A stretch of DNA of 64,000 nucleotides from Falsochrobactrum shanghaiense (GCF_003149535.1 NZ_QGDB01000003.1:558001-622000), one strand, 5' to 3'; numbered from the stretch's first letter, positions 6,344 to 14,999 are shown. Notes: a model not told the origin generated them from the letters alone. Made by a program: numbers and translations.

Positions 6344-7570
6344 ATGAAGATATGGCCCTTTTACCGCAAAAAAGCACTGACTGACGAGCAAATCCTTGAG
6401 ATGCTTGGACAGGGTGCGCCGACTGCAACGGGTGTGGCGGTTTCGACCGAGATAGCCTTGCGCGTCCCTGCCGTTGCCACTGCGGTTCGTACCATTTCCG
6501 AAGCCGCTGCCAGCCTCAATGTGAAGGTGGTGGAAATTGCCGCCGATGGATCGGAGAAGGAAGTTCCCGGTCATCCTGCCGTTGATCTGCTGCGCAGCGA
6601 GGCGAACGAGTGGACTTCCGGTTTCGAATTCATCCGCTCGATCATGGTCGATGCACTTTGCCGGGATCAGGGCGGGCTTGCCCGTGTCTCCCGCAGCATG
6701 GATGGACGGCCCCTTGAACTGATCCGGTATCGTCCCGGTTTCATCAATGTCGATTATCCCGACGATACCTTGCAGCCGCGTTATCGTGTGAATGGCGTCC
6801 TGCAGGATGCCAGCGAAATCATTCATCTGCGCGGCACATTTGACAAATCCCCGCTGACATTGTGCCGTGAAGCCATCGGCGTTGCCATTGTGATGGAACG
6901 CCACGCGGCCAAGCTATTCGGCACCGGGGCGCGTCCCGGCGGTGTGATCGAAACGCCCAAGCCCCTCGGTCATGAGGGCGCAAAGAACATGATCGCCATG
7001 TGGCGAACGATGATGGACGGTGCCGATAATTCCGGCAAGTCCGGCATTCTGTGGGATGGCGCGCAGTGGAAGCAGATGCAGCTTTCCAGTGTCGATGCGC
7101 AGTTTCAGCAGCTTCGCCTTTTCCAGCTTCAAGAAATCGCCCGCGCCTTCAATCTCCCGGCGACCCTTCTTGGCGATCTGACGAAAGCCACTTGGTCGAA
7201 TAGTGCCGAGATGCACCGCCAGTTCCTCCAGCTTTGCCTTGAGCCATGGCTGCGAGCACTGGAAGGCGCATTGCGCCGCGCCTTGTTCACCAAGGACGAG
7301 CGCAAGAACCACGCCATCCGCTTCGACCGTGACGACTTCACCAATGTCGATCTGACGGCCCGTGCGACTGCAATCAGTTCGTTGCGTTCGTCCATGGTGC
7401 TGACCCGCAACGAGGCCAGAGATTGGCTTGATCTGGAGCCGGTAGCGGATGGCGACACATTTGAAAACCCGAACACTGGATCGAGCCAGCCAGGGTCCGT
7501 TCATGAGAACGATACCCCGTCTACTAAAAATTCAGTAACCGACGAGGAAGAACCGACCGATGACGCTTGA
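6344..7570 (+). CDS. phage portal protein, HK97 family
   Basis: This 408-residue protein matches HK97-type portal proteins, which form the dodecameric ring at the head vertex through which DNA is packaged. Recognisable are the N-terminal SEIALRVPAVATAVRTIS-like segment, the core with LELIRYRPGFI and the long helix SSVDAQFQQLRLFQLQEIARAFNLP typical of the family stem, then SAEMHRQFLQLCLEPWL. The length is usual for the family. The C-terminal 30 residues are acidic and low-complexity. It opens the morphogenesis block and overlaps the next gene by 11 bases. Confidence 0.93.
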   Translation: MKIWPFYRKKALTDEQILEMLGQGAPTATGVAVSTEIALRVPAVATAVRTISEAAASLNVKVVEIAADGSEKEVPGHPAVDLLRSEANEWTSGFEFIRSIMVDALCRDQGGLARVSRSMDGRPLELIRYRPGFINVDYPDDTLQPRYRVNGVLQDASEIIHLRGTFDKSPLTLCREAIGVAIVMERHAAKLFGTGARPGGVIETPKPLGHEGAKNMIAMWRTMMDGADNSGKSGILWDGAQWKQMQLSSVDAQFQQLRLFQLQEIARAFNLPATLLGDLTKATWSNSAEMHRQFLQLCLEPWLRALEGALRRALFTKDERKNHAIRFDRDDFTNVDLTARATAISSLRSSMVLTRNEARDWLDLEPVADGDTFENPNTGSSQPGSVHENDTPSTKNSVTDEEEPTDDA

Positions 7571-7946
7571 TGACATCCTCAACAATGTGACCGATCAGGA
7601 CCGGGGCCGCGAATGTGAGCTGGTCAATCCTGTCACCGGAGAGCCGACCGGGATCAAGCTATGGATCGTCGGCCCGGACAGCAAGACGGCGCATGACGCC
7701 CGTATCGCCATGACAGATGAACTGATGGAGCGCACCCGCTCTGACGGCACTGTGTCCGGCGAGGATCGTGAGCGCGCCCGTTTGAACAGTCTGGCTCGCC
7801 TCGTGACCAAGTGGGAAATCACCGAAGACGGCAAATCCCTCCCGTTCAATCACAAGAACGTTCTGCGTCTTCTGGCTGTGTCGTGGGTGGAAGCCCAGAT
7901 TGATGCCTTCGCCAGCAACCGCGCTCATTTCCGTGAGGTAGCGTGA
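7560..7946 (+). CDS. phage structural-operon protein of unknown function
   Basis: This 128-residue protein sits between portal and protease. It contains a short beta-rich start (ECELVNPVTGEPTGIKLWIVG), an Arg-rich helix and a C-terminal helical part ending ASNRAHFREVA. Proteins with a similar pattern (substitution of a shared conserved NPVTGEPTG-like motif) appear in alphaproteobacterial prophages beside portal or tail genes, but I know no function. It overlaps portal by 11 bases and protease by one base. Confidence 0.55.
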   Translation: MTLDDILNNVTDQDRGRECELVNPVTGEPTGIKLWIVGPDSKTAHDARIAMTDELMERTRSDGTVSGEDRERARLNSLARLVTKWEITEDGKSLPFNHKNVLRLLAVSWVEAQIDAFASNRAHFREVA

Positions 7947-8449
7947 TGGATCGGCTGTTCGTTGAAACCAAGATGATCGCCGGTGACGCGGGTCTGATTT
8001 CCGGTCTGGCTTGGAAATTCGGCACTCCTGATCGCATTGGCGATTGGATTGAACCCGGCGCGTTCAAATCCGCCAAGATGCCTATCCCGATCCTGTTCGG
8101 CCACGACATGAACGATCCTGTGGGGACGTGGGACATTGCCGAAGAAAAGTCGGATGGCCTGCACCTCACCGGCAAGCTTCTGGTCGATGAGGTGATCCGT
8201 GCCCGCGAAGTGCAAGCGCTGGTCAAGTCCGGTGCCGTTCGCGGTGTCTCTATCGGCTTCATCACAAAAAGCTCCAGCCCGCGTACCGGCGGCGGGCGCA
8301 CCATCAAATCTCTTGAGCTTCTGGAAGCGTCTCTCGTGACGATCCCGATGCATCCCGGCGCGAAGGTGACTTCGGCCAAATCGGCAGTTCTGGCGCTGAA
8401 TATCGCCGCTGCCATTCAACGCGCAGCCGCGCAGATTGGAAGGAACTGA
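7946..8449 (+). CDS. prohead protease, HK97 family (S78)
   Basis: This 167-residue serine protease cleaves the scaffold domain of the capsid protein during head maturation. The catalytic elements are visible: His53 in LFGHDMNDPVG, Ser102 in VRGVSIGF, and the downstream acidic ELLEASLVT motif. The length is normal for the family. The ATG at 7946 is chosen over an upstream GTG at 7943 because it overlaps the previous stop. The capsid gene follows after one base. Confidence 0.92.
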   Translation: MDRLFVETKMIAGDAGLISGLAWKFGTPDRIGDWIEPGAFKSAKMPIPILFGHDMNDPVGTWDIAEEKSDGLHLTGKLLVDEVIRAREVQALVKSGAVRGVSIGFITKSSSPRTGGGRTIKSLELLEASLVTIPMHPGAKVTSAKSAVLALNIAAAIQRAAAQIGRN

Positions 8450-8450
8450 C

Positions 8451-9659
8451 ATGCAGCATGTCATGAAAGAAGCGCTGCTCGGCAGCGTGAGCATCACCCG
8501 CAAGGGCGAGGATGACGATCCGGTTTCCATCGTCACCAAATCGCTTGATGATCTGCGGGCGTCACTGGACGAGCGTCTCAAAAAGGTCGAGGGCGAAAAT
8601 CCTGATCTGAAAGCTCTGAATGATCGCCTTGATGAAATCGAGAAGAAGGCTGGCCGCCTCGGCGGTGGTGGCAACAAGGACGAGCAGAACGAGATCGAAC
8701 GCAAGGCCCTTTCTCACTTTGCCCGCACCGGCTCTGACGTGGAAGTGAAGGCCGCAGCATCCGACAACAATGTGGATGGTGGCTATTTCGTTCTGCCTAC
8801 GGTCGATTTGACCATCCGCAATCTGATGACTGATCTGTCTCCCATGCGTGGGCTTGCGGAAGTCGTCAGCATTTCGACCGACAAGTACGAGCGCTTCTAT
8901 TCGATGGGCAAGCGCGGTGCGAAGTGGGTTTCGGAACGCGAAGACCGTCCGCAGGATACGGCTCGCCCGGAACTCATCAAGCATTCGTATGGCGTGGCCG
9001 AACTCTATGCCGCTCCCGTCGCCACCCGTCACCTGCTCGATGATGCGGCCACTGATATTGCTTCATGGCTGATCAACAATGCCACCCACGATTTCAGCGA
9101 AACCGAGGGCGAAGCATTCATGACCGGCGATGGTGTGGATAATTCCCCGACTGGCCTGCTGACCTATCCGACAGCACCGGAGAAGGATTTCACCCGTGCG
9201 TGGGGCAATTTCCAGTATGTCGCCGCCGGTGCAACGCCGACCGACATTCAACTGGCCGATGCCCTGATCAAGCTCGTTGCCACGCTGCGCCGCCCATACA
9301 AGGGCAATGCAACGTTCCTGATGAACAGCAACACGGCAATCCGCCTGCGCCAGATCAAGGACGCCAACGACCGCTATCTGTGGGCACCCACGGGCAATCT
9401 GATCGAAGGCATTGAGCATCCGCTTCTCGGCCAGCGTGTCGAGATCGATGAAACCATGCCGGACATCGGGGCCAATACCCTGCCTATCGCCTTCGGTGAC
9501 TTCCGTCAGGGCTACGTCATTGTTGACCGTCAGGGCGTTCGCATCAACCGCGATGAACTCACCCAGAAGGGCCGTATCGTCTTCGACGTTTACAAGCGCG
9601 TAGGCGGCGGTGCCGGTGACTTCAATGCGATCAAGTTCCTCAAGATCGCTGCGAGCTAA
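8451..9659 (+). CDS. major capsid protein, HK97 fold
   Basis: This 402-residue protein has the HK97 gp5 layout. An N-terminal helical scaffold (delta) domain (about 1-105, charged coiled coil DEIEKKAG) is presumably removed by the adjacent protease. A shell domain follows, with EGEAFMTGDG and the late strand IAFGDFRQGYVIVDRQGVRI, all common in the family. I chose the ATG at 8451, preceded by a strong GGAAGGAA site; an in-frame TTG at 8436 overlaps the protease and is less likely. The delta domain plus the protease next door suggest that no separate scaffold is needed. Confidence 0.95.
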   Translation: MQHVMKEALLGSVSITRKGEDDDPVSIVTKSLDDLRASLDERLKKVEGENPDLKALNDRLDEIEKKAGRLGGGGNKDEQNEIERKALSHFARTGSDVEVKAAASDNNVDGGYFVLPTVDLTIRNLMTDLSPMRGLAEVVSISTDKYERFYSMGKRGAKWVSEREDRPQDTARPELIKHSYGVAELYAAPVATRHLLDDAATDIASWLINNATHDFSETEGEAFMTGDGVDNSPTGLLTYPTAPEKDFTRAWGNFQYVAAGATPTDIQLADALIKLVATLRRPYKGNATFLMNSNTAIRLRQIKDANDRYLWAPTGNLIEGIEHPLLGQRVEIDETMPDIGANTLPIAFGDFRQGYVIVDRQGVRINRDELTQKGRIVFDVYKRVGGGAGDFNAIKFLKIAAS

Positions 9660-9671
9660 GGAGGCCAAGCC

Positions 9672-10061
9672 ATGAAAGACACCTTCCACGATAACAAGGC
9701 GGTTCAGGCGATTGCTCCGGCAGTGCTGACCGCTAACACGAACGGCGTATCCATCGACCTCAAGGGTTTCGATAGCGCGCTGTTCGTCATCAACACCGGC
9801 GCAATCGACGCGGCAGGCGACTTCACTGTGAAGCTTCAGGAAAGCGACACGGGAACGAGCGGCTGGACGGATGTTGACGCTGCTGACCTTCTCGGCAGCG
9901 TACCGGCGACCCTTGCAGCCAATGCGGCCTATCGGATCGGCTATATCGGTTCGAAGCGCAAGCGCTATGTCCGCGCCGTTGCCACCAAGGCAGGCGGCAC
10001 GAGCATCGCCGCCGGTGTGGTCGCCATCCTCGGTCATCCGAACATCGCGCCGGTGGCCTGA
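9672..10061 (+). CDS. putative head accessory protein
   Basis: This 129-residue protein follows the capsid gene after 12 bp. It is beta-rich (NGVSIDLKGFDSALFVINTG, FTVKLQESD, RKRYVRAVAT) and ends in alanine/glycine-rich strands. Position and fold prediction suggest a capsid decoration or head-stabilising protein. I recognise no named family, so the role is inferred from context. Confidence 0.5.
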   Translation: MKDTFHDNKAVQAIAPAVLTANTNGVSIDLKGFDSALFVINTGAIDAAGDFTVKLQESDTGTSGWTDVDAADLLGSVPATLAANAAYRIGYIGSKRKRYVRAVATKAGGTSIAAGVVAILGHPNIAPVA

Positions 10062-10062
10062 T

Positions 10063-10419
10063 ATGACGATGCGCGCTCCTTCCATATGCAGTCATTGCGG
10101 CAAGGCTCACACCCGTAAAGAGCCATGCATCACTGTGCAGCGGCTTGAGAAGGAGCGCAAAGCCCGCTTCGACAAGAAGCGCCCAACAGCCCGCCAGCGT
10201 GGCTACACAGCCGAATGGGAGAAGGCCCGCAAGGAATACCTTGCCGTCTATTCCTCCTGCGCCCGTTGTGGACAGCCTGCCACGCTGGTCGATCACCGCA
10301 AAGCTCATAAGGGCGACCAGACACTGTTCTGGGATCGTGCCAACTGGCAGCCCCTTTGCACTCCCTGTCATTCCCGCGCCAAGCAATCGGAAGAGCGGCG
10401 CAATCAGAACGAGGGTTAA
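10063..10419 (+). CDS. HNH endonuclease
   Basis: This 118-residue protein has a clear HNH core: Cys66 and Cys69 in SSCARCGQ, His78 in LVDHRKAH, Asn94 in RANWQPLC, and Cys99, Cys102 and His103 in CTPCHSRAK. A second Cys pair (CSHC) sits near the N-terminus. In HK97-type phages an HNH protein works with terminase to cut concatemeric DNA at cos; this one may do the same although the terminase genes lie 2.6 kb downstream. The start at 10063 lies one base after the upstream stop. Confidence 0.85.
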   Translation: MTMRAPSICSHCGKAHTRKEPCITVQRLEKERKARFDKKRPTARQRGYTAEWEKARKEYLAVYSSCARCGQPATLVDHRKAHKGDQTLFWDRANWQPLCTPCHSRAKQSEERRNQNEG

Positions 10420-10422
10420 ACC

Positions 10423-10902
10423 ATGCCCATTTTCGCAACTGCTGGCGCGAAGGTATTCATCGGAGGTGTGCTTGATGCAAAGCCTGCCGACTTCGTGGCC
10501 GCTGACTTCACAAGCCAGACGTGGACCCAGGTGAACAATTTGGAAAGCATCGGCACCTTTGGCGACACGGCAACCGAGATCACCTTTGACGATATCGGCA
10601 AGAACCGTACCCAGAAGCTCAAGGGCACTCGCAACGCCGGTAATATGGAGATGGTCTGTGGCATCGATTATGCCGACGCTGGCCAGATCGCCTTGCTCGC
10701 TGCCGAGAAGGCCATCCATGACTATGCCTTCAAGATCGAGTTCAACGACGCTCCAGCAGGCGGAACGCCTTCACAGCGCATGTTCATCGCCAAGGTTATG
10801 AGCGCAGCAGAAGCACTCGATACGGCCAACAACGTGATGAAGCTCAACTCAACCCTTGGCATCAATTCCAATATCGTGCGCGTCAACGCGACGGAGGCTT
10901 AA
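10423..10902 (+). CDS. major tail tube-like protein, copy 1
   Basis: This 159-residue protein resembles phage tail tube proteins (lambda gpV / TP901-1 type). It has an N-terminal beta strand pair with TWTQVNNLESIGTFGD, the central MEMVCGIDYADAGQIALLAA, and a C-terminal strand-helix with FIAKVMSAAEAL. It stands 3 bp after the HNH gene. The next gene is its paralogue. Assignment rests on fold-like pattern and position between head and tape measure genes. Confidence 0.7.
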   Translation: MPIFATAGAKVFIGGVLDAKPADFVAADFTSQTWTQVNNLESIGTFGDTATEITFDDIGKNRTQKLKGTRNAGNMEMVCGIDYADAGQIALLAAEKAIHDYAFKIEFNDAPAGGTPSQRMFIAKVMSAAEALDTANNVMKLNSTLGINSNIVRVNATEA

Positions 10903-10905
10903 TCT

Positions 10906-11373
10906 ATGTTCTTCGCCACGTCAGGCACATCCCTGCATATAGGAGCGGTTCGGCAGGACTGGACCGCTCGACAGGTGAGTGCATCTGACTTCACCGGCGA
11001 GGCGTGGACACAGGTCAATGGATTATACAGCCTTGGTCAGATCAGTGGTGAGTGGCAGACCAACGCCACCATGCTGCCTGATCCCTGTGATCCAGACAAT
11101 CCACCTATCCCAGATCATCAGAAGATCGCACGGCCTGCGCAGACGATGGAGGTGGTGACTGCACAGAATGATGCAGACGCAGGCCAGTTGCTCATGCTGT
11201 CCGCAGAGAACAGCGTCAATCCCCACGCATTCATGCTCACCTTCGCCAATGGCAGCAGTCGCCAGTTCATCGCTCACGTCATGTCCGCCGGAGAAATCAT
11301 GGACGAGGCCAACAGCGTGGTGTGCTGGTCTTTCGGCCTTCTCCTGCAATCCAACATCGCGAGGTCAGCATGA
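10906..11373 (+). CDS. tail tube-like protein, copy 2 (paralogue)
   Basis: This 155-residue protein aligns along its whole length with copy 1. SDFTGEAWTQVNGLYSLG corresponds to ADFTSQTWTQVNNLESIG, DADAGQLLMLSAENSV to YADAGQIALLAAEKAI, and FIAHVMSAGEIM to FIAKVMSAAEAL. A proline-rich loop (DPCDPDNPPIPDHQ) is unique to this copy. Tandem tail tube genes are uncommon; one copy might be a terminator-like or tip-capping variant. Confidence 0.65.
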   Translation: MFFATSGTSLHIGAVRQDWTARQVSASDFTGEAWTQVNGLYSLGQISGEWQTNATMLPDPCDPDNPPIPDHQKIARPAQTMEVVTAQNDADAGQLLMLSAENSVNPHAFMLTFANGSSRQFIAHVMSAGEIMDEANSVVCWSFGLLLQSNIARSA

Positions 11374-11468
11374 CCGGGGGTGGTCTTCAACTTTTGACCC
11401 CTCACGGGGACCGGCGCGGGGGACTTCGCGCAAGACAGGACATAATTGGAGTTTTCGGAAATGGCTGA
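11370..11468 (+). CDS. possible 32-residue overlapping peptide
   Basis: An ATG overlapping the upstream stop opens a 32-codon frame that ends inside the first codons of the connector gene. It fills an otherwise unexplained 87-bp gap in a region where genes touch. The predicted peptide is Gly/Arg-rich and unrecognised. It could equally be a leader that couples translation, or a chance frame. Confidence 0.25.
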   Translation: MTGGGLQLLTPHGDRRGGLRARQDIIGVFGNG

Positions 11469-11781
11469 AATCGTGACCCTGCAAGAGCTTAAAGATCAGT
11501 TGAATTTCACTGCTGATCAGGGCGTGAACGATGACGCGCTCCTGTCTCGAAAGCTCAAGGCGGCACAGAACTATATCGAGAGCCTGCTTGGCTTCAAGTT
11601 GGAGGAAACCTATGGCGGCGCGGACCAAGAGGAAGTTCCGGCAGCACTTGTTGAGGCAATCTATCAGACGGCAGCACATTGGTATGAAAATCGTGAAGCT
11701 GTTCTTGTCGGTGTCAATGCGCAAGACCTTCCGTTCGGCGTCTGGCCTATCGTGAATGAATTCCGGAGGTACGTGTTCTGA
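11461..11781 (+). CDS. head-tail connector protein (gp6-like)
   Basis: This 106-residue helical protein fits the HK97 gp6 / phage QLRG connector family. It opens with VTLQELKDQLNF, followed by DDALLSRKLKAAQNYIESLLG and a C-terminal QTAAHWYENREA helix ending before VNEFRRYVF. Such proteins form the first connector ring below the portal. The ATG at 11461 is chosen over a TTG at 11446. Confidence 0.85.
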   Translation: MAEIVTLQELKDQLNFTADQGVNDDALLSRKLKAAQNYIESLLGFKLEETYGGADQEEVPAALVEAIYQTAAHWYENREAVLVGVNAQDLPFGVWPIVNEFRRYVF

Positions 11782-12206
11782 TGGCTGATGATGGTGGACT
11801 GTCCCGGTTCCAGCGGCGCATGAACGCTATCCCGAAAGCGGTGCGTGAGGCCGTGAAGCCTGCGCTGGTCAAATCGGCTGATGAAATGGCGACCGGCATG
11901 AAGCGCCTTGCCGAAACCTCTCGCGACACCGGCGCGCTGATCGACAGCATTCAGGTGACCGGCCCCGGTCAGCAGACGCCACCGTATTCCCAACCCGGCG
12001 GCAGCTATCAGACCAAGGAGAACGAGGCCGTAATCACGGCTGGCAATCGTGACGTGCGGTACGCGCATCTGGTCGAGTACGGAACCACGAAAGCGAAGGA
12101 ACAGCCGTTCTTCTGGCCGACAGTCCGCACCCAGAACAAGCGCGCTCGTGACCGCATCAAGCGAGCCATGCGCAAAGCAATCCGAGACCAGTGGGGCAAG
12201 AAATGA
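11781..12206 (+). CDS. HK97 gp10-like neck protein
   Basis: This 141-residue protein matches the HK97 gp10 family. It has an N-terminal helix (FQRRMNAIPKAVREAVKPAL), a beta core with GALIDSIQVTG, the characteristic RYAHLVEYGTTK motif with QPFFWPTV, and a basic C-terminal helix. The family acts in head-tail joining. It starts one base inside the previous stop and overlaps the next small gene by four bases. Confidence 0.88.
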   Translation: MADDGGLSRFQRRMNAIPKAVREAVKPALVKSADEMATGMKRLAETSRDTGALIDSIQVTGPGQQTPPYSQPGGSYQTKENEAVITAGNRDVRYAHLVEYGTTKAKEQPFFWPTVRTQNKRARDRIKRAMRKAIRDQWGKK

Positions 12207-12331
12207 CAGCACTCATTCATCGCCTGCGCGGCTTCATGTGGACGCTTCAGGTTCGCCGCATCATGCGCAAGGCTCGCAAGTCTCCCGGCCATGCACATCG
12301 CGTTTGGCTGCAACGGAGAACCATTCTATGA
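12203..12331 (+). CDS. 42-residue basic protein in the connector cluster
   Basis: This tiny protein is very rich in arginine and histidine and has no recognised family. ATGA overlaps join it to gp10-like upstream and to the DUF3168 gene downstream, which supports translation. It has the look of a DNA- or RNA-binding peptide, but a spacer gene is also possible. Confidence 0.4.
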   Translation: MTALIHRLRGFMWTLQVRRIMRKARKSPGHAHRVWLQRRTIL

Positions 12332-12741
12332 GCAGCCCGGAAATCGCACTCCAGAAGGCATTGATCGAGCGCCTGCGCAACGACGCGGGTGTCATCGCGT
12401 TGGTGCCAGCGCTGAATATTCACGACACGAATGCGCGTCCCGTAGTCGATCCGTCGATCAATCTTGGCACCGATCAGACTGACGACGCCGAGTATCTGGC
12501 TCGCGACGTGACCATAGTTTTCCACGATCTGCATATCTGGAAGAAGGAGGCCGGTCTCGCCGGGGGCAAGTATATCGCGGCAGCGATAACCAAAGCCGTC
12601 AGAAAGGCCCGATTTCAGACCGTGGACGGCTTTCACTTCGCTGACTGCCACGTGTACCGCACCCGCTTTCTTCGCGATCCAGAGGGCGATTTCAGCCACG
12701 GCATCGTCACTGTGCGGGCAATCACTCAGGAGGTTTCATGA
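12328..12741 (+). CDS. tail completion protein, DUF3168 family
   Basis: This 137-residue protein fits DUF3168. It opens SSPEIALQKALIERLRND, then ALVPALNIHD, and later the characteristic strand-helix VTIVFHDLHIWKKEAG with helix AAAITKAVRKA and the C-terminal strand HGIVTVRAITQ. Related proteins (gpU/gp17 type) cap the tail next to the head. The start at 12328 follows the ATGA overlap; a long upstream opening from 12049 is a frame shadow of the gp10-like gene. Confidence 0.85.
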   Translation: MSSPEIALQKALIERLRNDAGVIALVPALNIHDTNARPVVDPSINLGTDQTDDAEYLARDVTIVFHDLHIWKKEAGLAGGKYIAAAITKAVRKARFQTVDGFHFADCHVYRTRFLRDPEGDFSHGIVTVRAITQEVS

Positions 12742-13052
12742 GAGCCGGTAAGCTTGATCGCCTCATTACCATTCAGCGCGCCTCGTACGTTGACGATGGC
12801 ATGGGCAACCAGACACCCGCATGGGCGAAGCTGGCAGACTTGCGCGCCCAGATCGTTCAGGCCAGCACCGAAGAATATATCCGCTCTTACGGCGCGAGCG
12901 ATGACACGGTGATTATCTTCCGCACCCGGTATTTCCCCGGTGTGAAGAACGAAGACCAGATCATCTATGCCGGTTTGGAGTTCGACATCAAGGAGACTAA
13001 GGAACTCGGTCGCAAGCAGGGCTTGGAAATCAGGTGTGTGAGCCGACCATGA
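12738..13052 (+). CDS. head closure protein (SPP1 gp16 / head-tail adaptor family)
   Basis: This is a 104-residue beta-barrel-like protein. It opens MRAGKLDRLITIQRA, then contains GMGNQTPAWAKLADLRAQIV and ends in FDIKETKELGRKQGLEIRC. These features are typical of the head closure (stopper) family that seals the packaged head. It is coupled to DUF3168 (ATGA overlap) and overlaps the terminase small subunit by four bases. Confidence 0.9.
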   Translation: MRAGKLDRLITIQRASYVDDGMGNQTPAWAKLADLRAQIVQASTEEYIRSYGASDDTVIIFRTRYFPGVKNEDQIIYAGLEFDIKETKELGRKQGLEIRCVSRP

Positions 13053-13423
13053 AGGGAGCAAAGCCGCGTCTCGTGATCGACAATGATGCCATGGACCGTG
13101 TTCCCGCGCCTCCGGCATGGCTCTCGAAGGAAGCCAAGGCGGAATGGCGTCGTGTCATGCCCGGCCTGATCGAGCGGCGCATTCTGACCAATGGTGATCT
13201 TGGTTCTCTCGAAAACTATTGCACGGCAATGGGCCGGGTCCGCCAGCTTGAAGACAAGTTGCAGGGTGATTTCGATGCAGTGCTGTTCCGGGCGCAGGAT
13301 AAGGCGATGACAACGGCCCGCCAGCTTGCGGCTGAACTCGGATTAACACCTGTGTCGCGCTCGCGGCCAGCAGTGAGGAAAGCGTCAGATGGTGACGAAG
13401 ACTTATCCCCACTGGATATATGA
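13049..13423 (+). CDS. terminase small subunit, P27 family
   Basis: This 124-residue protein fits the P27-type small terminase. It has PPAWLSKEAKAEWRRVMPGL, then LTNGDLGSLENYCTAMGRVRQLE, a helical DNA-recognition part, and a C-terminal tail with Arg/Ser repeats. It recognises the packaging site. The ATG at 13049 overlaps the previous stop; an upstream in-frame start at 13034 would lengthen that overlap. It overlaps the large subunit gene by 35 bases. Confidence 0.88.
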   Translation: MKGAKPRLVIDNDAMDRVPAPPAWLSKEAKAEWRRVMPGLIERRILTNGDLGSLENYCTAMGRVRQLEDKLQGDFDAVLFRAQDKAMTTARQLAAELGLTPVSRSRPAVRKASDGDEDLSPLDI

Positions 13424-14999
13424 CGGCTCCGAGATCGATGATCCTTTCGGGCATGGTGACAGAGCCGTGCGTTTTCTGCGCGCCCTGCGCCATCCGAAGT
13501 CGATCCTTCCGAAGAACGCCTTCCAGCTTGACGAATGGCAGGAGCGGATTGTCAGGCGCATCTATGGCCCACGTCATGAGGACGGTTCGCGTATCGTCAA
13601 GACTGTGGTGCTGTTGCTTCCTCGTGGTAATCGAAAGACCAGTCTGGCCGCTGCCTTGGCGCTGCTGCACACAATCGGGCCGGAGCGAGTGCCGGAAGGC
13701 GAAGCCATCTTTGCCGCTGCTGACCGCAAACAGGCCGGGATCGCCTTCAAGGAAGCTCTGGGCATCATTCGCGCCGACAAGCGTGTGGTGGCCGCAACCC
13801 GTGCTTATGACGCGCACAACAGCGCCAAGAAGATTGTTTATCCGAAAGAGGGCTCATTTCTCGAAGTCATTTCAGGTGATGCAGGAACACAGCATGGCCG
13901 CACCCCGGCATTCGTCCTTGCTGACGAAATCCATATCTGGCCGAACCGTTATCTTTGGGAAGCCCTGACAACTGGTCTGGATAAAACCGATAATCCCCTG
14001 CTGGTTGTCGCCACCACGGCAGGACGGGGACAAGACAATCTTGCGTGGGATGTGGTCGAGGATGCCCGCAAGGTAGCGCGCGGCGAGGTCGATGATCCGT
14101 CCATTCTGCCGATCATATTTGAAGCCGACCGGAACGATGACTGGCGCGATGAGAATGTCTGGCATGAGGTCAATCCCGGCCTGCGCCATGGCTATCCCTC
14201 CCTTGATGGCTTCCGCCGTCATGCCAAGCGGGCAGAGCGCAGCGTAGGCGAGCGCCAGTCCCTGCGACAATTGAAGCTCAATATCTGGCTGGATGCTGCC
14301 ACCGATCCATTCGTGGACATGGATATTTATGATGCTGGCAAGGGTCGGATTGATCTCGATAGCTTGCGGAATGAACCTTGCTGGCTGGCCGTCGATCTAT
14401 CTTCAACCGTTGACCTTTCGGTCATCGTGGCCTGCTGGCGCGATGCTGATGGCTATGTCGTGCATCCGTGGTTTTTCTGCCCGGAAGACAACATTGATGA
14501 TCGGGAAGACATGTCGGGCGGTTCCTATCGTCAGTGGGTGGACGATGAACTGATCACTGCCACGGAAGGTTCAACCATCGCTTTCCAGCCGATTGAAAAC
14601 AAGATCGTAGAACTGTGTGAAGATTTCGACGTGAGGGAAATAGCCTTCGATCCGTTCATGGCGCGTCAGGTGCAGCCGAAATTGCTGGAAATGGGTCTGC
14701 CGGTCGTAGACATGCGGCAGGTGCCATCCCTGATGATGCCCGCCATTCATGAGCTTGAGCGCGCTATTCTGGCCGGTGAGTTCCGGCACGGCGGTCACCC
14801 TGTCCTTCGCCATTGCTTCTCGAATGTCGTGGTGAAGCGGAATGATCACGGCCACGTCGCCAAGTTCACAAAACCCAAGCTCTGGATGTCGATCGACGGT
14901 GCTGTGGCTTCCGCCATGGCCGTTGCCCGCTGTGCAGCCGGTGACAGCGGACGATCCAGTTACGACACTTTTGACGGCAATATAGAGGATTGGATCTGA
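13389..14999 (+). CDS. terminase large subunit
   Basis: This 536-residue packaging motor has an ATPase N-domain and a nuclease C-domain. The ATPase part carries a Walker A-like LLPRGNRKTS (about 76-85) and Walker B FVLADEIHIW (about 175-184). The nuclease part shows AVDLSSTVDLSVIV (first metal Asp), the EIAFDPFMARQV Asp, and a late Asp near the C-terminus (SIDGAVASAMA). The gene reads directly into the tape measure gene. Its place downstream of the connectors, and not before portal, is unusual. Confidence 0.94.
   Translation: MVTKTYPHWIYDGSEIDDPFGHGDRAVRFLRALRHPKSILPKNAFQLDEWQERIVRRIYGPRHEDGSRIVKTVVLLLPRGNRKTSLAAALALLHTIGPERVPEGEAIFAAADRKQAGIAFKEALGIIRADKRVVAATRAYDAHNSAKKIVYPKEGSFLEVISGDAGTQHGRTPAFVLADEIHIWPNRYLWEALTTGLDKTDNPLLVVATTAGRGQDNLAWDVVEDARKVARGEVDDPSILPIIFEADRNDDWRDENVWHEVNPGLRHGYPSLDGFRRHAKRAERSVGERQSLRQLKLNIWLDAATDPFVDMDIYDAGKGRIDLDSLRNEPCWLAVDLSSTVDLSVIVACWRDADGYVVHPWFFCPEDNIDDREDMSGGSYRQWVDDELITATEGSTIAFQPIENKIVELCEDFDVREIAFDPFMARQVQPKLLEMGLPVVDMRQVPSLMMPAIHELERAILAGEFRHGGHPVLRHCFSNVVVKRNDHGHVAKFTKPKLWMSIDGAVASAMAVARCAAGDSGRSSYDTFDGNIEDWI

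Noticed and set aside
8436..8450. TTG start adding five residues to the major capsid protein
   Set aside because: The ATG at 8451 has a strong GGAAGGAA site and avoids overlap with the protease gene.
9063..10085. Minus-strand open frame of 340 codons over capsid genes
   Set aside because: It is a shadow of the capsid and accessory genes; codon pattern and family matches favour the plus strand.
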